A stretch of DNA of 64,000 bases from the NCBI GenBank assembly GCA_017983795.1, contig JAGOAS010000001.1, forward strand, positions 310,001-374,000. Reading direction: 5' to 3'. The DNA is from Piscinibacter sp. GTDB taxonomy: Bacteria > Pseudomonadota > Gammaproteobacteria > Burkholderiales > Burkholderiaceae_C. Shown in pieces: positions 34,927-43,867 of the stretch. Under the pieces are notes generated by a model. The model was not told the origin of the DNA. It saw only the letters and a list, made by a program, of their open reading frames with translations, and ran no database searches. Made by a program: the position numbers and the translations under genes. The first letter of the stretch is position 1. Each line of letters opens with the position of its first letter.

Positions 34927-35753
34927 GACGGCCGGCGCGCCACGAAGGTCACCAGCGCCGGGTTGTCGTCGCTGCGCAGCAGCTCGACGTCGAATCCGGT
35001 GGCCCGGCAGCGCTCGACCACGTCGCTCCCGAACTCGTGGAACACCAGCATGTCGTTCCGGCCGTCGCCTGCCGCGCCGTGGTGGCTCGGCGGCAGCAGG
35101 TGCACCAGCTCGCCGTTGCGCAGCACGGCGCGCGCGCGCGTGGCACGGTCCCACACGACGGGGATCGAGAAGACGTAGGCCGCACCGGGCTTGAGCACGC
35201 GCCGCACCTCGCGGAAGGCGGCGTCGACGTCAGGCACGTGCTCCATCGTGTCGGAGGTGATGGCGATGTCGAAGCTCGCGTCGGGATAGGACAGGCGGGT
35301 CAGGTCCTCGGAGGGCACCGAAGGGTCGCTGCTGCCGTATTCGGAGTAGCGCAGCCCGGCGCAGCGCGACAGGTACTTGTGCAGGTTGGCCGCCGAGTTG
35401 ATCTCCGCGATTGCCACGCGCCGGCAGCGGCGGTCGGCGGTGGCGGCCCGCAGCGACCGGGCCTGCATGCCGGTCACACGATTGATCTCGGCGACCACGG
35501 CCTGCGCGAGCTGGCTGCCGCGCCGCGTCGCGCCGCAGCGTGCGCAGCGGCTGCCTTCACGGTCGTCCATCCAGGCGGCCCACTGCGGCGTCAGCTCCCA
35601 CTGCGCGACCAGTTCGGGCCACAGCACCTGGCGCGGCAGCGGCCGGCCGGGGAAGCCGCAGGCGCCGCAGGGGTGCCCGCCCTGCCAGCGGCTGCCGAGG
35701 ATTTCGCGGGCGCGTCGGCCGGCGCGGCGCAATCGGTGCAGGAGCTTGCTCAT
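34923..35753 (-). CDS. SAM-dependent methyltransferase with Cys-rich N-terminus
   Basis: 276 residues. A Zn-ribbon-like stretch has Cys pairs in HPCGACGFPG and SRCARCGATR. A class I methyltransferase core follows, although motif I is weakened (AIAEINSAANLHKYL); the acidic SYPDASFDIAITSDTMEHVP and VRRVLKPGAAYVFSIP are clear motif II/III equivalents. Resembles methyltransferases of surface-sugar clusters that modify terminal sugars. Overlaps the downstream glycosyltransferase and follows another methyltransferase by 16 bases, so the three form one operon. Confidence 0.8.
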   Translation of the reverse strand: MSKLLHRLRRAGRRAREILGSRWQGGHPCGACGFPGRPLPRQVLWPELVAQWELTPQWAAWMDDREGSRCARCGATRRGSQLAQAVVAEINRVTGMQARSLRAATADRRCRRVAIAEINSAANLHKYLSRCAGLRYSEYGSSDPSVPSEDLTRLSYPDASFDIAITSDTMEHVPDVDAAFREVRRVLKPGAAYVFSIPVVWDRATRARAVLRNGELVHLLPPSHHGAAGDGRNDMLVFHEFGSDVVERCRATGFDVELLRSDDNPALVTFVARRPS

Positions 35754-35769
35754 CGTGCGGGCAACGAGC

Positions 35770-36435
35770 TCAGGGGCGCGACTGCAGATCGCCCAGCAGC
35801 AGATCCTTCAGGCCGCGGCGGAAGGCGCGGGCGTTGGCGGTCATCGCGTAGCGCTTGTCGAGCGCGTCGCGCAGCGCCGCGGGCAGGCGCAGGCCGCTGC
35901 CCTGACGGATGCCGATGAAGTAGAGATCCTTGGTGATGTGGTTAACCCAGGCGGCATGGTCGGACAGCCAGCCCGGCAGGTTCACCGCCTCGGCCAGATC
36001 GCGTGCGCGCAGGTTGCGGTAGTAGTCCCACTTGGCCGCGCTGGTGAAGGGCGAGGCATCGGGGTTGGTGCGCGAGGTGCCGTGCTCCTTGCGCCCGGTC
36101 GTCGCGCAGCTGATCAGCACGAGGCCGTCGGGGCGCGCCATGCGCAGCATGTTGGCCACCGTCTCGCGCCAGTAGGGGTTGTGCTCCAGGCACTCGGCCG
36201 AGATCACGGTGTCGAAATGGCCGGTCGGGAACTCGACCAGCTGGCCCTGGCAGGCCAGATCCACACCGGGGCCGAGCTGCAGGTCGACGCCGGTGTAGTC
36301 GCAGGCGGAGAACAACTCGCGCACCGAGCCGTTGATGTCGAGCGAGCCCACTTCGAGCACGCGCACGCCCTGGAAGGCGGCGGGAAAATGCTCGCGGACG
36401 GTGGCGAAGAATTCGGCCTGCGCGGGGTGTGCCAT
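35770..36435 (-). CDS. SAM-dependent methyltransferase
   Basis: 221 residues. Class I fold: motif I VRVLEVGSLDINGSVRELF, the binding-site Asp in YTGVDLQLGPGVDL and the active-site region VISAECLEHNPYWRE. C-terminal half is basic. First gene of the minus-strand operon ending in the glycosyltransferase at 33907. Divergent from the GT9 gene by 72 bases. Substrate probably a glycan or its precursor, inferred only from the neighbours. Confidence 0.8.
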   Translation of the reverse strand: MAHPAQAEFFATVREHFPAAFQGVRVLEVGSLDINGSVRELFSACDYTGVDLQLGPGVDLACQGQLVEFPTGHFDTVISAECLEHNPYWRETVANMLRMARPDGLVLISCATTGRKEHGTSRTNPDASPFTSAAKWDYYRNLRARDLAEAVNLPGWLSDHAAWVNHITKDLYFIGIRQGSGLRLPAALRDALDKRYAMTANARAFRRGLKDLLLGDLQSRP

Positions 36436-36495
36436 GCGTTGCGTCGGGGTGATCGAGAATCGCGGCGCTTGCCGGGTGCCCGGCGCGGCTGCCGC

Positions 36496-36501
36496 TACGA
36501 T
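36496..36501 (+). promoter_or_regulatory. -10-like hexamer TACGAT, GT9 gene
   Basis: TACGAT followed by TCTCCC and the ATG at 36508: the same short spacing (6 bases) seen before several other genes here, suggesting a leaderless message. Confidence 0.35.
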
Positions 36502-36507
36502 TCTCCC

Positions 36508-37632
36508 ATGCCCGAACCACGCAGCGTCCTCGTCATCGTGACCCAGCAGATCGGCGACGTGCTGCTGACCACCCCGCTGATCCAGGCCGCGCGCGAGCGC
36601 TGGCCGGGCGCGCGCGTCGACGTGCTGGGTTTCGCGGGCACGCTGATGCCCTTGCGCGGCAATCCGGCGATCGACGAGCTGATCGAGGTGACGCGCGAAC
36701 GCGGCTGGAGCCCTCGCTGGGCGCTGCTGAAACGGCTGTGGCGTCGCTACGACCTCGCGCTGGTGACGCAGTCCGGTGATCGTGCGCAGATCTATGGCTG
36801 GGTGGCGGCGCGCGAGCGCAGCAGCCTGGTGCCGCCGGCGGGCTCGGGGCGGGCGTGGAAGCTCGCCATCACGAGGCATCCGCTGGTCGGCGCACGCGAT
36901 CGCCACGCCGTGCTCGAGAAGCTGATGCTGCTCTCGCCCTGGGTGGCGCTGGACACGTTGAGCGTCTCGCTGACGCCGCCGCCGCGCGCGCCGCTGCCCG
37001 CCGAGTTTGCGGGCCTGCGCCGCTCGCCGAGCGTGGTCGTGCACGTGCCGTCGATGTGGCGCTACAAGCAGTGGCCTGTCGAGCACTACCGCGTGGTGAT
37101 CGAGGCGCTGTTGTGCGAGGGCGTGCAGGTCTGGCTCACCGGCGCCGGCAACGACAACGACCGCGGCCTGACGCGCGGCCTGCTCGAACTCGGCGCCGCG
37201 CCTGATCTGATCGACGTGGTCGGCCGGCTGGATTTCGGCCAGCTCAGCGAACTGCTCGCCGGCGTGGACGCCTACCTCGGCCCCGACACCTCGATCACCC
37301 ATCTCGCCGCAGCGGTGGGCACGCCCAGCGTGACGCTGTTCGGCCCCACGCCGCCGACCGAATGGGGCCCCTGGCCGCGCGAGCATGGCGCGGCCTCGCC
37401 CTGGCTGCGCCGCGGGCCCGAGCCGGCGCGCATTCAGCGCAGCGGCACGGCGCGCGCGCCCATCGTGCTGATGCAGGGGCCTTCGCGCGCGGACAGGGAC
37501 TGCATGCCCTGCGGCAAGGCCGGCTGCGACGACCATCGCGACAGCCGCAGCGAATGCCTGGAGCGCCTCGCGCCCGAGGCGGTGCTCGCCGAACTGCGTG
37601 CGCTGCTGGCGCGTGCCCGCAGCGAGGCCTGA
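36508..37632 (+). CDS. Family 9 glycosyltransferase (heptosyltransferase-like)
   Basis: 374 residues. GT9/ADP-heptose:LPS heptosyltransferase fold: IVTQQIGDVLLTTPLIQAAR at the N-terminus, and YLGPDTSITHLAAAVGTPS then VTLFGPTPPTEW, the ADP-sugar binding region, near residue 265-290. The C-terminus has a Cys cluster (CMPCGKAGC and SECLERL), which may bind metal. Should add a heptose or related sugar to the LPS core at the inner membrane. Monocistronic between divergent and convergent neighbours. Confidence 0.87.
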   Translation: MPEPRSVLVIVTQQIGDVLLTTPLIQAARERWPGARVDVLGFAGTLMPLRGNPAIDELIEVTRERGWSPRWALLKRLWRRYDLALVTQSGDRAQIYGWVAARERSSLVPPAGSGRAWKLAITRHPLVGARDRHAVLEKLMLLSPWVALDTLSVSLTPPPRAPLPAEFAGLRRSPSVVVHVPSMWRYKQWPVEHYRVVIEALLCEGVQVWLTGAGNDNDRGLTRGLLELGAAPDLIDVVGRLDFGQLSELLAGVDAYLGPDTSITHLAAAVGTPSVTLFGPTPPTEWGPWPREHGAASPWLRRGPEPARIQRSGTARAPIVLMQGPSRADRDCMPCGKAGCDDHRDSRSECLERLAPEAVLAELRALLARARSEA

Positions 37633-37639
37633 GCGGCCC

Positions 37640-38737
37640 TCAACCCGCCAGGCAGGCGGCGATGCACTCGGCCAGACCGTCGAGGTGCGGCGCCACCGCC
37701 GGGTCGTAGGTCAGCGCGGCGCGCGGGTCGGCCAGGTGCAGGCGGCCTTCGCGCCAGCGCTGCAGCGCCGTGTCGATGGCGGCGTCCAGGCTGCCCGGCT
37801 GCGTGGGGTCGAAGGCGAGTGCGCCGTCGCCGCGCATCACCTCGGCGCAGCCGACGCCCTGCGAGGCGACCAGCACCGGCGTGCCGCAGCACACCGATTC
37901 GACGCCGACCAGGCCGAAGGGCTCATAACGCGAGACGACCAGCGTCGCATCGACGGCGCGGTAGACGTCTTCGATGTCGGTGCGGTAGCCGAGGTAGCGC
38001 AGGTTCGGCGCCTGCACGTCCGGCGGCCGGCCGGCGACGACCAGCAGGGTCGGCCGGTCACCGTGGCCGAGCGCCTTGACGGCGAGGTCCAGACCCTTGC
38101 GGGCGTGGCCGGTGGAGGCGAGCAGAAACACCGCGCGGTCGGCCGGCAGCTCGAAGCGCGCGCGCAGTTCGGCGCGCCGCGCGGCGTCCACCGGCGAAAA
38201 GCGCAGCGTGTCCACCGGCGGGTAGAGCACGCGGATCTTGCCGGCGGCGATGCCGTGATGCTCGACCGCCTGCTGCGCCAGCAGCTGCGAGTGCGCGACG
38301 ACGATGCGCGAGCGCTGCAGGTGGGCGTGTTCGAGCGCCGTCTTCCAGCCGTCGGAGCGGCGCGGCGCCAAGCCCATCGCGGCAAGATGCGCCGGGTGGT
38401 TGCTGCCGCTGATCGCGATATCGGCCGCCGCCGTCTGGTTCAGTGCGATGAGCGGGAACCAGCCGTGGCGCTTCTTCAGCGCGCGCAGCCGGCGGTCGAA
38501 CCAGAGGTCGCGCAGCTTGCCCGGCACGCCGAACATCGACACGGCCGTAGCGTCGACCCAGCCGGCCTCCTCGATGCTGCGGTCTATGGTCTTGGCGATC
38601 ACCGTGGGCCGCACGCCGCGTTCGTGCAGGCCGCGCACCAGCGTCAGCAGGTAGCGCTCGATGCCGCCCGAATGGCGCAGGCCGTGGTTGGAGAAGACCC
38701 AGGGCAGGGCGCCGGCACCAGCGCGCGGCGCGTTCAT
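37640..38737 (-). CDS. Family 4 glycosyltransferase
   Basis: 365 residues. GT-B fold: N-terminal GLRHSGGIERYLLTLVRGL is the acceptor-domain glycine loop; the C-terminal donor domain shows VFLLASTGHARKGLDLAVKA and the EX7E-type motif SRYEPFGLVGVESVCCGTPV. Resembles LPS core or capsule glucosyl-/galactosyltransferases (RfaG/WaaG type). The start overlaps the stop of the AhpD-like gene (ATGA), placing it last in the operon msbA-ahpD-like-GT4. Confidence 0.88.
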   Translation of the reverse strand: MNAPRAGAGALPWVFSNHGLRHSGGIERYLLTLVRGLHERGVRPTVIAKTIDRSIEEAGWVDATAVSMFGVPGKLRDLWFDRRLRALKKRHGWFPLIALNQTAAADIAISGSNHPAHLAAMGLAPRRSDGWKTALEHAHLQRSRIVVAHSQLLAQQAVEHHGIAAGKIRVLYPPVDTLRFSPVDAARRAELRARFELPADRAVFLLASTGHARKGLDLAVKALGHGDRPTLLVVAGRPPDVQAPNLRYLGYRTDIEDVYRAVDATLVVSRYEPFGLVGVESVCCGTPVLVASQGVGCAEVMRGDGALAFDPTQPGSLDAAIDTALQRWREGRLHLADPRAALTYDPAVAPHLDGLAECIAACLAG

Positions 38738-39321
38738 CCCTTGGCCGGCTTCGGCACGCGCCCGAGCAGGTAGAACTCCGGGTTCGGCTGCATCGAGACG
38801 AGGTTGGCCATGCGGTTCGACAGGCCGAACAGCGCGGTGATCGCGCCGATGTCCCAGATGTCCTCGTCGCCGAAGCCGTGCGCCTTGAGCGCCTCGAAAT
38901 CGCTCTCGCCGACTTCGGCCGACTGCAGGCAGACCTTCATCGCGAAGTCGAGCATGGCGCGCTGGCGCGGCGTGATGTCGGCCTTGCGGTGGTTCACCGC
39001 CACCTGGTCGGCGAGCATCGGCTTCTTCTCGTAGATGCGCAGGATGGCGCCGTGCGCCACCACGCAGTAGAGGCAGCGGTTGGCGCCGCTGGTGGCCACG
39101 ACGATCATCTCCTTCTCGCCCTTGCTGAGGCCGGAGGGGCGCAGCATCAGCGCGTCGTGGTAGGCGAAGAAGGCGCGGAACTCGTCGGGGCGGTGCGCCA
39201 GCGCGAGGAACACGTTGGGCACGAAGCCCGACTTCTCCTGCACCTCGAGGATGCGCTGCTTCACGTCGTCGGGCAGCGTGTCGATGGCGGGCACGGGGTA
39301 GCGCGAAATGGCTTGGCTCAT
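38734..39321 (-). CDS. AhpD-like peroxidase-related protein
   Basis: 195 residues. Carboxymuconolactone decarboxylase/AhpD fold with the redox motif NRCLYCVVAHG (CXXC followed by His) around residue 85. Family members of this 'uncharacterised peroxidase-related' type use the two Cys for thiol-based reduction of peroxides. No signal peptide. It overlaps both msbA and the GT4 gene by four bases, so it is truly part of this lipopolysaccharide operon although no biochemical link is evident. Confidence 0.85.
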   Translation of the reverse strand: MSQAISRYPVPAIDTLPDDVKQRILEVQEKSGFVPNVFLALAHRPDEFRAFFAYHDALMLRPSGLSKGEKEMIVVATSGANRCLYCVVAHGAILRIYEKKPMLADQVAVNHRKADITPRQRAMLDFAMKVCLQSAEVGESDFEALKAHGFGDEDIWDIGAITALFGLSNRMANLVSMQPNPEFYLLGRVPKPAKG

Positions 39322-41060
39322 GCGGGGCTCCTGAACTGAAGGGCGTGCAGCCGGGCGTAGAGGCCGCCGGCGGCGAGCAGTGCGGCATGCGTGCCCTGCT
39401 CGACGACGCGGCCGCCGTCGAGCGCGACGATGCGGTCGGCGCGTTCGATGGTCGAGAGGCGGTGCGCGATGACGATGCTGGTGCGGCCCTGCATCAGCCG
39501 CTCGAGCGCATCCTGCACCAGGCGCTCGGATTCGGAGTCGAGCGCCGAGGTGGCCTCGTCGAGGATGAGGATGGGCGCGTCCTTGTAGATCGCCCGTGCG
39601 ATCGCCAGGCGCTGGCGCTGCCCGCCCGAGAGCCGGCTGCCGTTGTGGCCGATCTCGGTGTCGATGCCCTGCGGCAGCGTGTCGACATGCTCGAGCAGGT
39701 TGGCGCCGGCCAGCGCGGCGCGCACGCGCTCGCGGTCGAGCGCCTGGCCGAGCGCGACGTTGGCGGCGATGCTGTCGTTGAACAGCACCACGTCCTGGCT
39801 CACCAGCGCGAACTGGCGGCGCAGCGCATGCACGTCCCAGTCGGCCAGCGCGATGCCGTCCAGGCGCAGCGTGCCGGCGGTGGGCTCGATGAAGCGCGGC
39901 AGCAGGTTGATGAGCGTGGTCTTGCCGGCGCCCGAGGGGCCGACCAGCGCGACCGTCTCGCCCGGGTGCAGCGCCATGCTGACGCCGTCCAGCGCCGGGC
40001 TGGCCGCCTCGGGGTAGTGCAGGCCGACCTGCTGCAGCTCCAGCTCGCCGCGGCAGCGCGCCGGCGCGTGGCCGCCGCCCTGCTCGGCGGGCGTCTCGTC
40101 GACCAGCCGCACGCCGCGCTCCAGTGCGGCCAGGCCGCGCGTGATCGGGCCGGCGACTTCCGACAGGTGCTTGATCGGCGTCACCAGCTGCAGCATCGCC
40201 ATCACGAAGGCGACGAAGCCGCCCACCGAGCCGCCGCTCTGGCCGCTCTGCCACAGCGCGACGACGATCACCGCCGAGAGCGCGAGCGCCGCCATCATCT
40301 GCGTCAGCGGCGTCATGGTCGAGGCCGCGACGGTGGCCTTGATCGCCAGGCGGCGCAGCCGCTCGCTGAGCGTGGCGAAGCGCGCCGCCTCGCTGGCCTG
40401 CGCCGAATGCAGGCGCACGATGCGCCAGGCCAGCACGTTCTCCTCGACAATGTAGGCGAGCTCGTCGGTGGCGTTCTGGCTCTCCACCGTGAGCCGGTGC
40501 AGCCGCCGGCTCAGCTTGCGCATCAGCCAGGCCACCGGCGGGAACAGCACGGCGACGAACAGCGTGAGCTTCCAGTTCAGCCACAGCAGGTAGCTGAGCA
40601 GGGCGAGCAGGGTCAGCGAATCGCGCAGCGTGGACAGCAGCGAGTGCATCAGCAGCGAGGCGCCGGTCTGCACTTCGTAGGTCACGGTGTTGATCAGGCT
40701 GCTGGCCGACTTGTGCGTGAACAGTGCCGGCTGCGCGTCGAGCAGGCGGCCGAACATCGCGCGGCGCAGCTCGACCATGCCGCGGTTGGCCGCCCACGAC
40801 AGGCCGTACTGCGAGACGAATCCCGCCAGCCCGCGCAGCCCGAACAGGCCGACGATGATGAGCGGGATCTGCCACAGCGGCAGCGCGCGCTGCTGGAAGC
40901 CGGCGTCCAGCAGGTGCTGCATGAAGGAGGGAATCAGCGGCTCGGTGGCGGCGCCGATCAGCGCTCCCAGGCCCGCGAGCACCAGTCCGCGTCGGCTGTT
41001 CCTGAAGTAGGGCGCGATGCGCTTGATGCGCTGCGCGAGCGTCTCGGAGGCCTCGGGCAT
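39318..41060 (-). CDS. msbA: Lipid A flippase MsbA-type ABC transporter
   Basis: 580 residues, the usual length of MsbA. Six transmembrane helices in the first ~320 residues, then the ATPase: Walker A LVGPSGAGKTTLINL, signature SRLSGGQRQRLAIARA, Walker B APILILDEATSALD, and the H-loop SIVIAHRLSTIE. As a homodimer it should flip lipid A-core to the periplasmic leaflet. A CATAAT hexamer 8 bases upstream of the ATG and the lack of a Shine-Dalgarno suggest a leaderless message. Divergent from waaE. Confidence 0.92.
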   Translation of the reverse strand: MPEASETLAQRIKRIAPYFRNSRRGLVLAGLGALIGAATEPLIPSFMQHLLDAGFQQRALPLWQIPLIIVGLFGLRGLAGFVSQYGLSWAANRGMVELRRAMFGRLLDAQPALFTHKSASSLINTVTYEVQTGASLLMHSLLSTLRDSLTLLALLSYLLWLNWKLTLFVAVLFPPVAWLMRKLSRRLHRLTVESQNATDELAYIVEENVLAWRIVRLHSAQASEAARFATLSERLRRLAIKATVAASTMTPLTQMMAALALSAVIVVALWQSGQSGGSVGGFVAFVMAMLQLVTPIKHLSEVAGPITRGLAALERGVRLVDETPAEQGGGHAPARCRGELELQQVGLHYPEAASPALDGVSMALHPGETVALVGPSGAGKTTLINLLPRFIEPTAGTLRLDGIALADWDVHALRRQFALVSQDVVLFNDSIAANVALGQALDRERVRAALAGANLLEHVDTLPQGIDTEIGHNGSRLSGGQRQRLAIARAIYKDAPILILDEATSALDSESERLVQDALERLMQGRTSIVIAHRLSTIERADRIVALDGGRVVEQGTHAALLAAGGLYARLHALQFRSPA

Positions 41061-41068
41061 GGGCCGCG

Positions 41069-41074
41069 ATTATG
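41069..41074 (-). promoter_or_regulatory. -10-like hexamer CATAAT, msbA
   Basis: CATAAT on the minus strand 8 bases before the msbA ATG. It lies back to back with the TACAAT element for waaE at 41100, forming a compact divergent promoter region. Confidence 0.4.
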
Positions 41075-41099
41075 CGCCGGGCTCCCGGGCAGCCCTGCC

Positions 41100-41105
41100 T
41101 ACAAT
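41100..41105 (+). promoter_or_regulatory. -10-like hexamer TACAAT, waaE-type gene
   Basis: TACAAT 25 bases before ATG 41131. The surrounding sequence is strongly GC-rich, so the hexamer stands out. Confidence 0.4.
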
Positions 41106-41130
41106 CCGCGCTGCACCGCGCCGCCGCTGC

Positions 41131-41952
41131 ATGACCACCCCCCGACTCTCCGTTACCCTCATCACCAAGAACGAGGCCCACAACATCGAGGACTGCCTGC
41201 GCTCGGTGCAGGGCCTCGCCGACGAGATCGTCGTGCTCGACTCGGGCAGCAGCGACGGCACGGTGGAGATCGCGCAGCGCTTCGGCGCCAAGGTGACGGT
41301 CAGCACCGACTGGCCCGGCTTCGGCATCCAGAAGGGCCGCGCGCTGGCGCTGGCCACGGGCGACTGGGTGTTGAGCCTGGACGCCGACGAGCGCGTCAGC
41401 GAAGGGCTCGCCGCCGAGATCCGCCGCGTCGTCGGGCTGTCGCAGCTCGATACAACCGGCCAGGGCGTTGCGGCAGGCGCGGGCGGCGGAGGTGCGACAC
41501 TTGCGGGTTACGAGCTCTCGCGCCTGTCGAGCTTCTGCGGCCAGTGGATGCGCCACGGCGACTGGTACCCCGACCGGGTGCTGCGCCTCGTGCGCCGCGG
41601 CCGCGCCCGCTTCACCGAGGATCTGGTCCACGAGCGTCTGGTGGTCGATGGTCCGGTGGGGCGGCTCGCGGGCGACCTGCTGCACCACACGATGACGAGC
41701 CTGGCCGACGCTCTCGACAAGATGAACCGCTACACCAGCGGCCGCGCGCTCGACCGCGTGCGCGCCGGCAAGCGTGGCAGTCTGGCCGGTGCGCTGGGCC
41801 ACGGCCTGTGGGCCTTCCTGCGCAGCTACCTCGTCAAGCGCGGCTTCCTCGACGGCCGGCTCGGCTTCGTGCTGGCCGTCTACATCGCCGAAGGCACTTA
41901 CTACCGTTACCTGAAGATGGCCCTGGCCCCTGCGGCCGCGGCCGAGCAGTGA
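41131..41952 (+). CDS. waaE: WaaE/KdtX-type LPS core glycosyltransferase
   Basis: 273 residues. GT2 family with the WaaE hallmarks SVTLITKNEAHNIEDCLRSV, ADEIVVLDSGSSDGTVEIA, and WVLSLDADERVS (DXD). An insertion between ~110 and 130 is Gly-rich (VAAGAGGGGATLAG). WaaE adds a beta-glucose to heptose I of the LPS core. It faces away from msbA and precedes tolB, with only 32 bases to the tolB ATG. Confidence 0.87.
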   Translation: MTTPRLSVTLITKNEAHNIEDCLRSVQGLADEIVVLDSGSSDGTVEIAQRFGAKVTVSTDWPGFGIQKGRALALATGDWVLSLDADERVSEGLAAEIRRVVGLSQLDTTGQGVAAGAGGGGATLAGYELSRLSSFCGQWMRHGDWYPDRVLRLVRRGRARFTEDLVHERLVVDGPVGRLAGDLLHHTMTSLADALDKMNRYTSGRALDRVRAGKRGSLAGALGHGLWAFLRSYLVKRGFLDGRLGFVLAVYIAEGTYYRYLKMALAPAAAAEQ

Positions 41953-41984
41953 ACTCACGCGCAATCGCCGACTCTGTTCCATCC

Positions 41985-43259
41985 ATGCTGACAAGAAGAA
42001 ACCTGATCGCCGCCGGCCTGGCCGGCACGAGCCTGGGCGCGTTCGCGCAGTTCCGCGTCGAGATTTCCGGCGTCGGTGCCACCCAGGTGCCCATCGCCAT
42101 CCCGCGCTTCCGCGACGAAGACAAGGCGGCGCAGCAGATCTCGGCCATCGTGCGTGCCGACCTCGAGCGCAGCGGCTTCTTCCGCCCGGTCGAGGTCAAC
42201 GGCGCGGCGCTCGACGAGACCGCCAGGCCGGCGATGAGCGAATGGCGCGCACGCAGCGTCGATGCGCTCGCCGCCGGTTCGGTGCAGCGCCTGGCCGATG
42301 GCCGCGTCGACGTGCGCTTCAAGCTCTGGGACGTGGTCAAGGGCAGCGAGCTCGGCGGGCAGGCGAGCGCCGTCGACCCGGCCGACCTGCGCCTCGCGGC
42401 GCACCGCATCGCCGACTACATCTACGAGAAGCTCACCGGCGACAAGGGCGTGTTCTCCACCCGCATCGCCTACGTGACGCGCGGCGGCGGCCGCTACACG
42501 CTGCGCGTGGCCGACTCCGACGGCGAAGGCGGCCAGGTGGCGCTGAACAGCCCCGAGCCCATCATCTCGCCGGCCTGGAGCCCCGACGGCCGCGAGCTCG
42601 CCTACGTCTCCTTCGAGAGCCAGAAGGCGGTGATCTACGCGCAGGACGTGATGAGCGGCAAGCGCCGGCCGATCGCCAACTTCCGCGGCTCGAACAGCGC
42701 GCCGGCCTGGTCGCCCGACGGCGGCACGATCGCCGCGACGCTCTCGCGCGAGGGCGGCTCGCAGCTCTTCCTGATGGACCGCAACGGCGGCAACGTGCGG
42801 CGCCTGACCAGCAGTTCGGCGATCGACACCGAGCCCTGCTTCTCGGCCGACGGCCGCACCATCTACTTCGTCAGCGACCGCGGCGGCGGTCCGCAGGTCT
42901 ATCGCGTGGCGACCGGCGGCGGTGGCGTCGAGCGCGTCACCTTCGCCGGCAGCTACAACATCAGCCCGGCCATCAGCGCGGACGGCCGCACGCTCGCCTA
43001 CGTCACGCGCCAGGGCAACAGCTTCAAGCTGCAGACGCTGGACCTGTCCACGCCCGGCTCGCAGCCGGCCTCGCTGACCGACACCAGCGACGACGAGAGC
43101 CCGAGCTTCGCCCCCAACGGCAAGCTGATCATCTACGCGACGCGCGCCGGCGGGCGCGACGTGCTGATGACCACCACGCTGGACGGCCGCATCAAGGCGC
43201 GGCTCGTCTCCACCACCGCCGACGTGCGCGAGCCCACCTGGGGCCCGTACGGCCGCTGA
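41985..43259 (+). CDS. tolB: Tol-Pal system translocation protein TolB
   Basis: 424 residues. Signal peptide with twin Arg (MLTRRNLIAAGLAGTSLGAF) then a mature N-terminus near FRVEISG. The N-terminal domain (to ~150) and the six-bladed beta-propeller are visible as repeats such as ISPAWSPDGRELAYVSFES and SAPAWSPDGGTIAATLS. TolB binds Pal in the periplasm and helps maintain outer-membrane constriction. The ATG at 41985 is chosen over GTG 41949, which would overlap the upstream stop but place 12 polar residues before the signal. tolQRA are not in the window. Confidence 0.95.
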   Translation: MLTRRNLIAAGLAGTSLGAFAQFRVEISGVGATQVPIAIPRFRDEDKAAQQISAIVRADLERSGFFRPVEVNGAALDETARPAMSEWRARSVDALAAGSVQRLADGRVDVRFKLWDVVKGSELGGQASAVDPADLRLAAHRIADYIYEKLTGDKGVFSTRIAYVTRGGGRYTLRVADSDGEGGQVALNSPEPIISPAWSPDGRELAYVSFESQKAVIYAQDVMSGKRRPIANFRGSNSAPAWSPDGGTIAATLSREGGSQLFLMDRNGGNVRRLTSSSAIDTEPCFSADGRTIYFVSDRGGGPQVYRVATGGGGVERVTFAGSYNISPAISADGRTLAYVTRQGNSFKLQTLDLSTPGSQPASLTDTSDDESPSFAPNGKLIIYATRAGGRDVLMTTTLDGRIKARLVSTTADVREPTWGPYGR

Positions 43260-43297
43260 CGCGGCATCCTCCATTCAACGACCGACAAGGAGACCTC

Positions 43298-43852
43298 ATG
43301 AACACGACGTCGAAGACCCATCTGCCCAAGTTCGCCCTGGCCGCCTTCGCGGCCGCCGTGCTGGCCGGCTGCTCCAGCGTGCCGCTGGACGAGAACAAGG
43401 GCGGCGCACCGGTCGAGTCGCGCAGCACCACCGGCTCCGGTGCCGGCGGCGCCAGCAGCGGCACGGCGCAGAGCAAGGTCACGCCGGTCGACCTGTCCAA
43501 GACCGACAACGCCGCGCTGTCCAAGCTGCAGCGCGTGGTGTTCTTCGACTTCGACAGCTACGTCGTCAAGGACGAGTTCCGCTCGACCATCGAAGGCAAT
43601 GCCAAGCTGCTCTCGGCCGACCGCAAGAAGAAGGTCACCATCGAAGGCCATACCGACGAGCGCGGCGGCCGCGAGTACAACCTGGCGCTGGGCCAGAAGC
43701 GCGCCGAGGCGGTGCAGAAGTCGCTCGCGCTGCTGGGCGCCGGCAACGACCAGATGGAGGCGGTGAGCTTCGGCAAGGAGCGCCCGGCGGTGCAGGGCAG
43801 CGACGAGGCGGCCTGGGCCAAGAACCGCCGCGCCGAGCTGGTCTACCGCTGA
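43298..43852 (+). CDS. pal: Peptidoglycan-associated lipoprotein Pal
   Basis: 184 residues. Lipoprotein signal with lipobox VLAGCSS (Cys ~25), a Gly/Ser linker, then an OmpA-like domain: VVFFDFDSYVVKDEFRSTIE and the peptidoglycan-binding TIEGHTDERGGREYNLALG. Anchored in the outer membrane, it binds peptidoglycan and TolB. Good ribosome site AAGGAG, 38 bases after tolB. Confidence 0.97.
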   Translation: MNTTSKTHLPKFALAAFAAAVLAGCSSVPLDENKGGAPVESRSTTGSGAGGASSGTAQSKVTPVDLSKTDNAALSKLQRVVFFDFDSYVVKDEFRSTIEGNAKLLSADRKKKVTIEGHTDERGGREYNLALGQKRAEAVQKSLALLGAGNDQMEAVSFGKERPAVQGSDEAAWAKNRRAELVYR

Positions 43853-43867
43853 TCGGGGGTGACGCCG

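Noticed and set aside
41949-41985. GTG 41949 as the tolB start
   Set aside because: It would overlap the waaE stop in an attractive way, but it places 12 polar residues before the twin-Arg signal peptide; ATG 41985 gives a normal signal.
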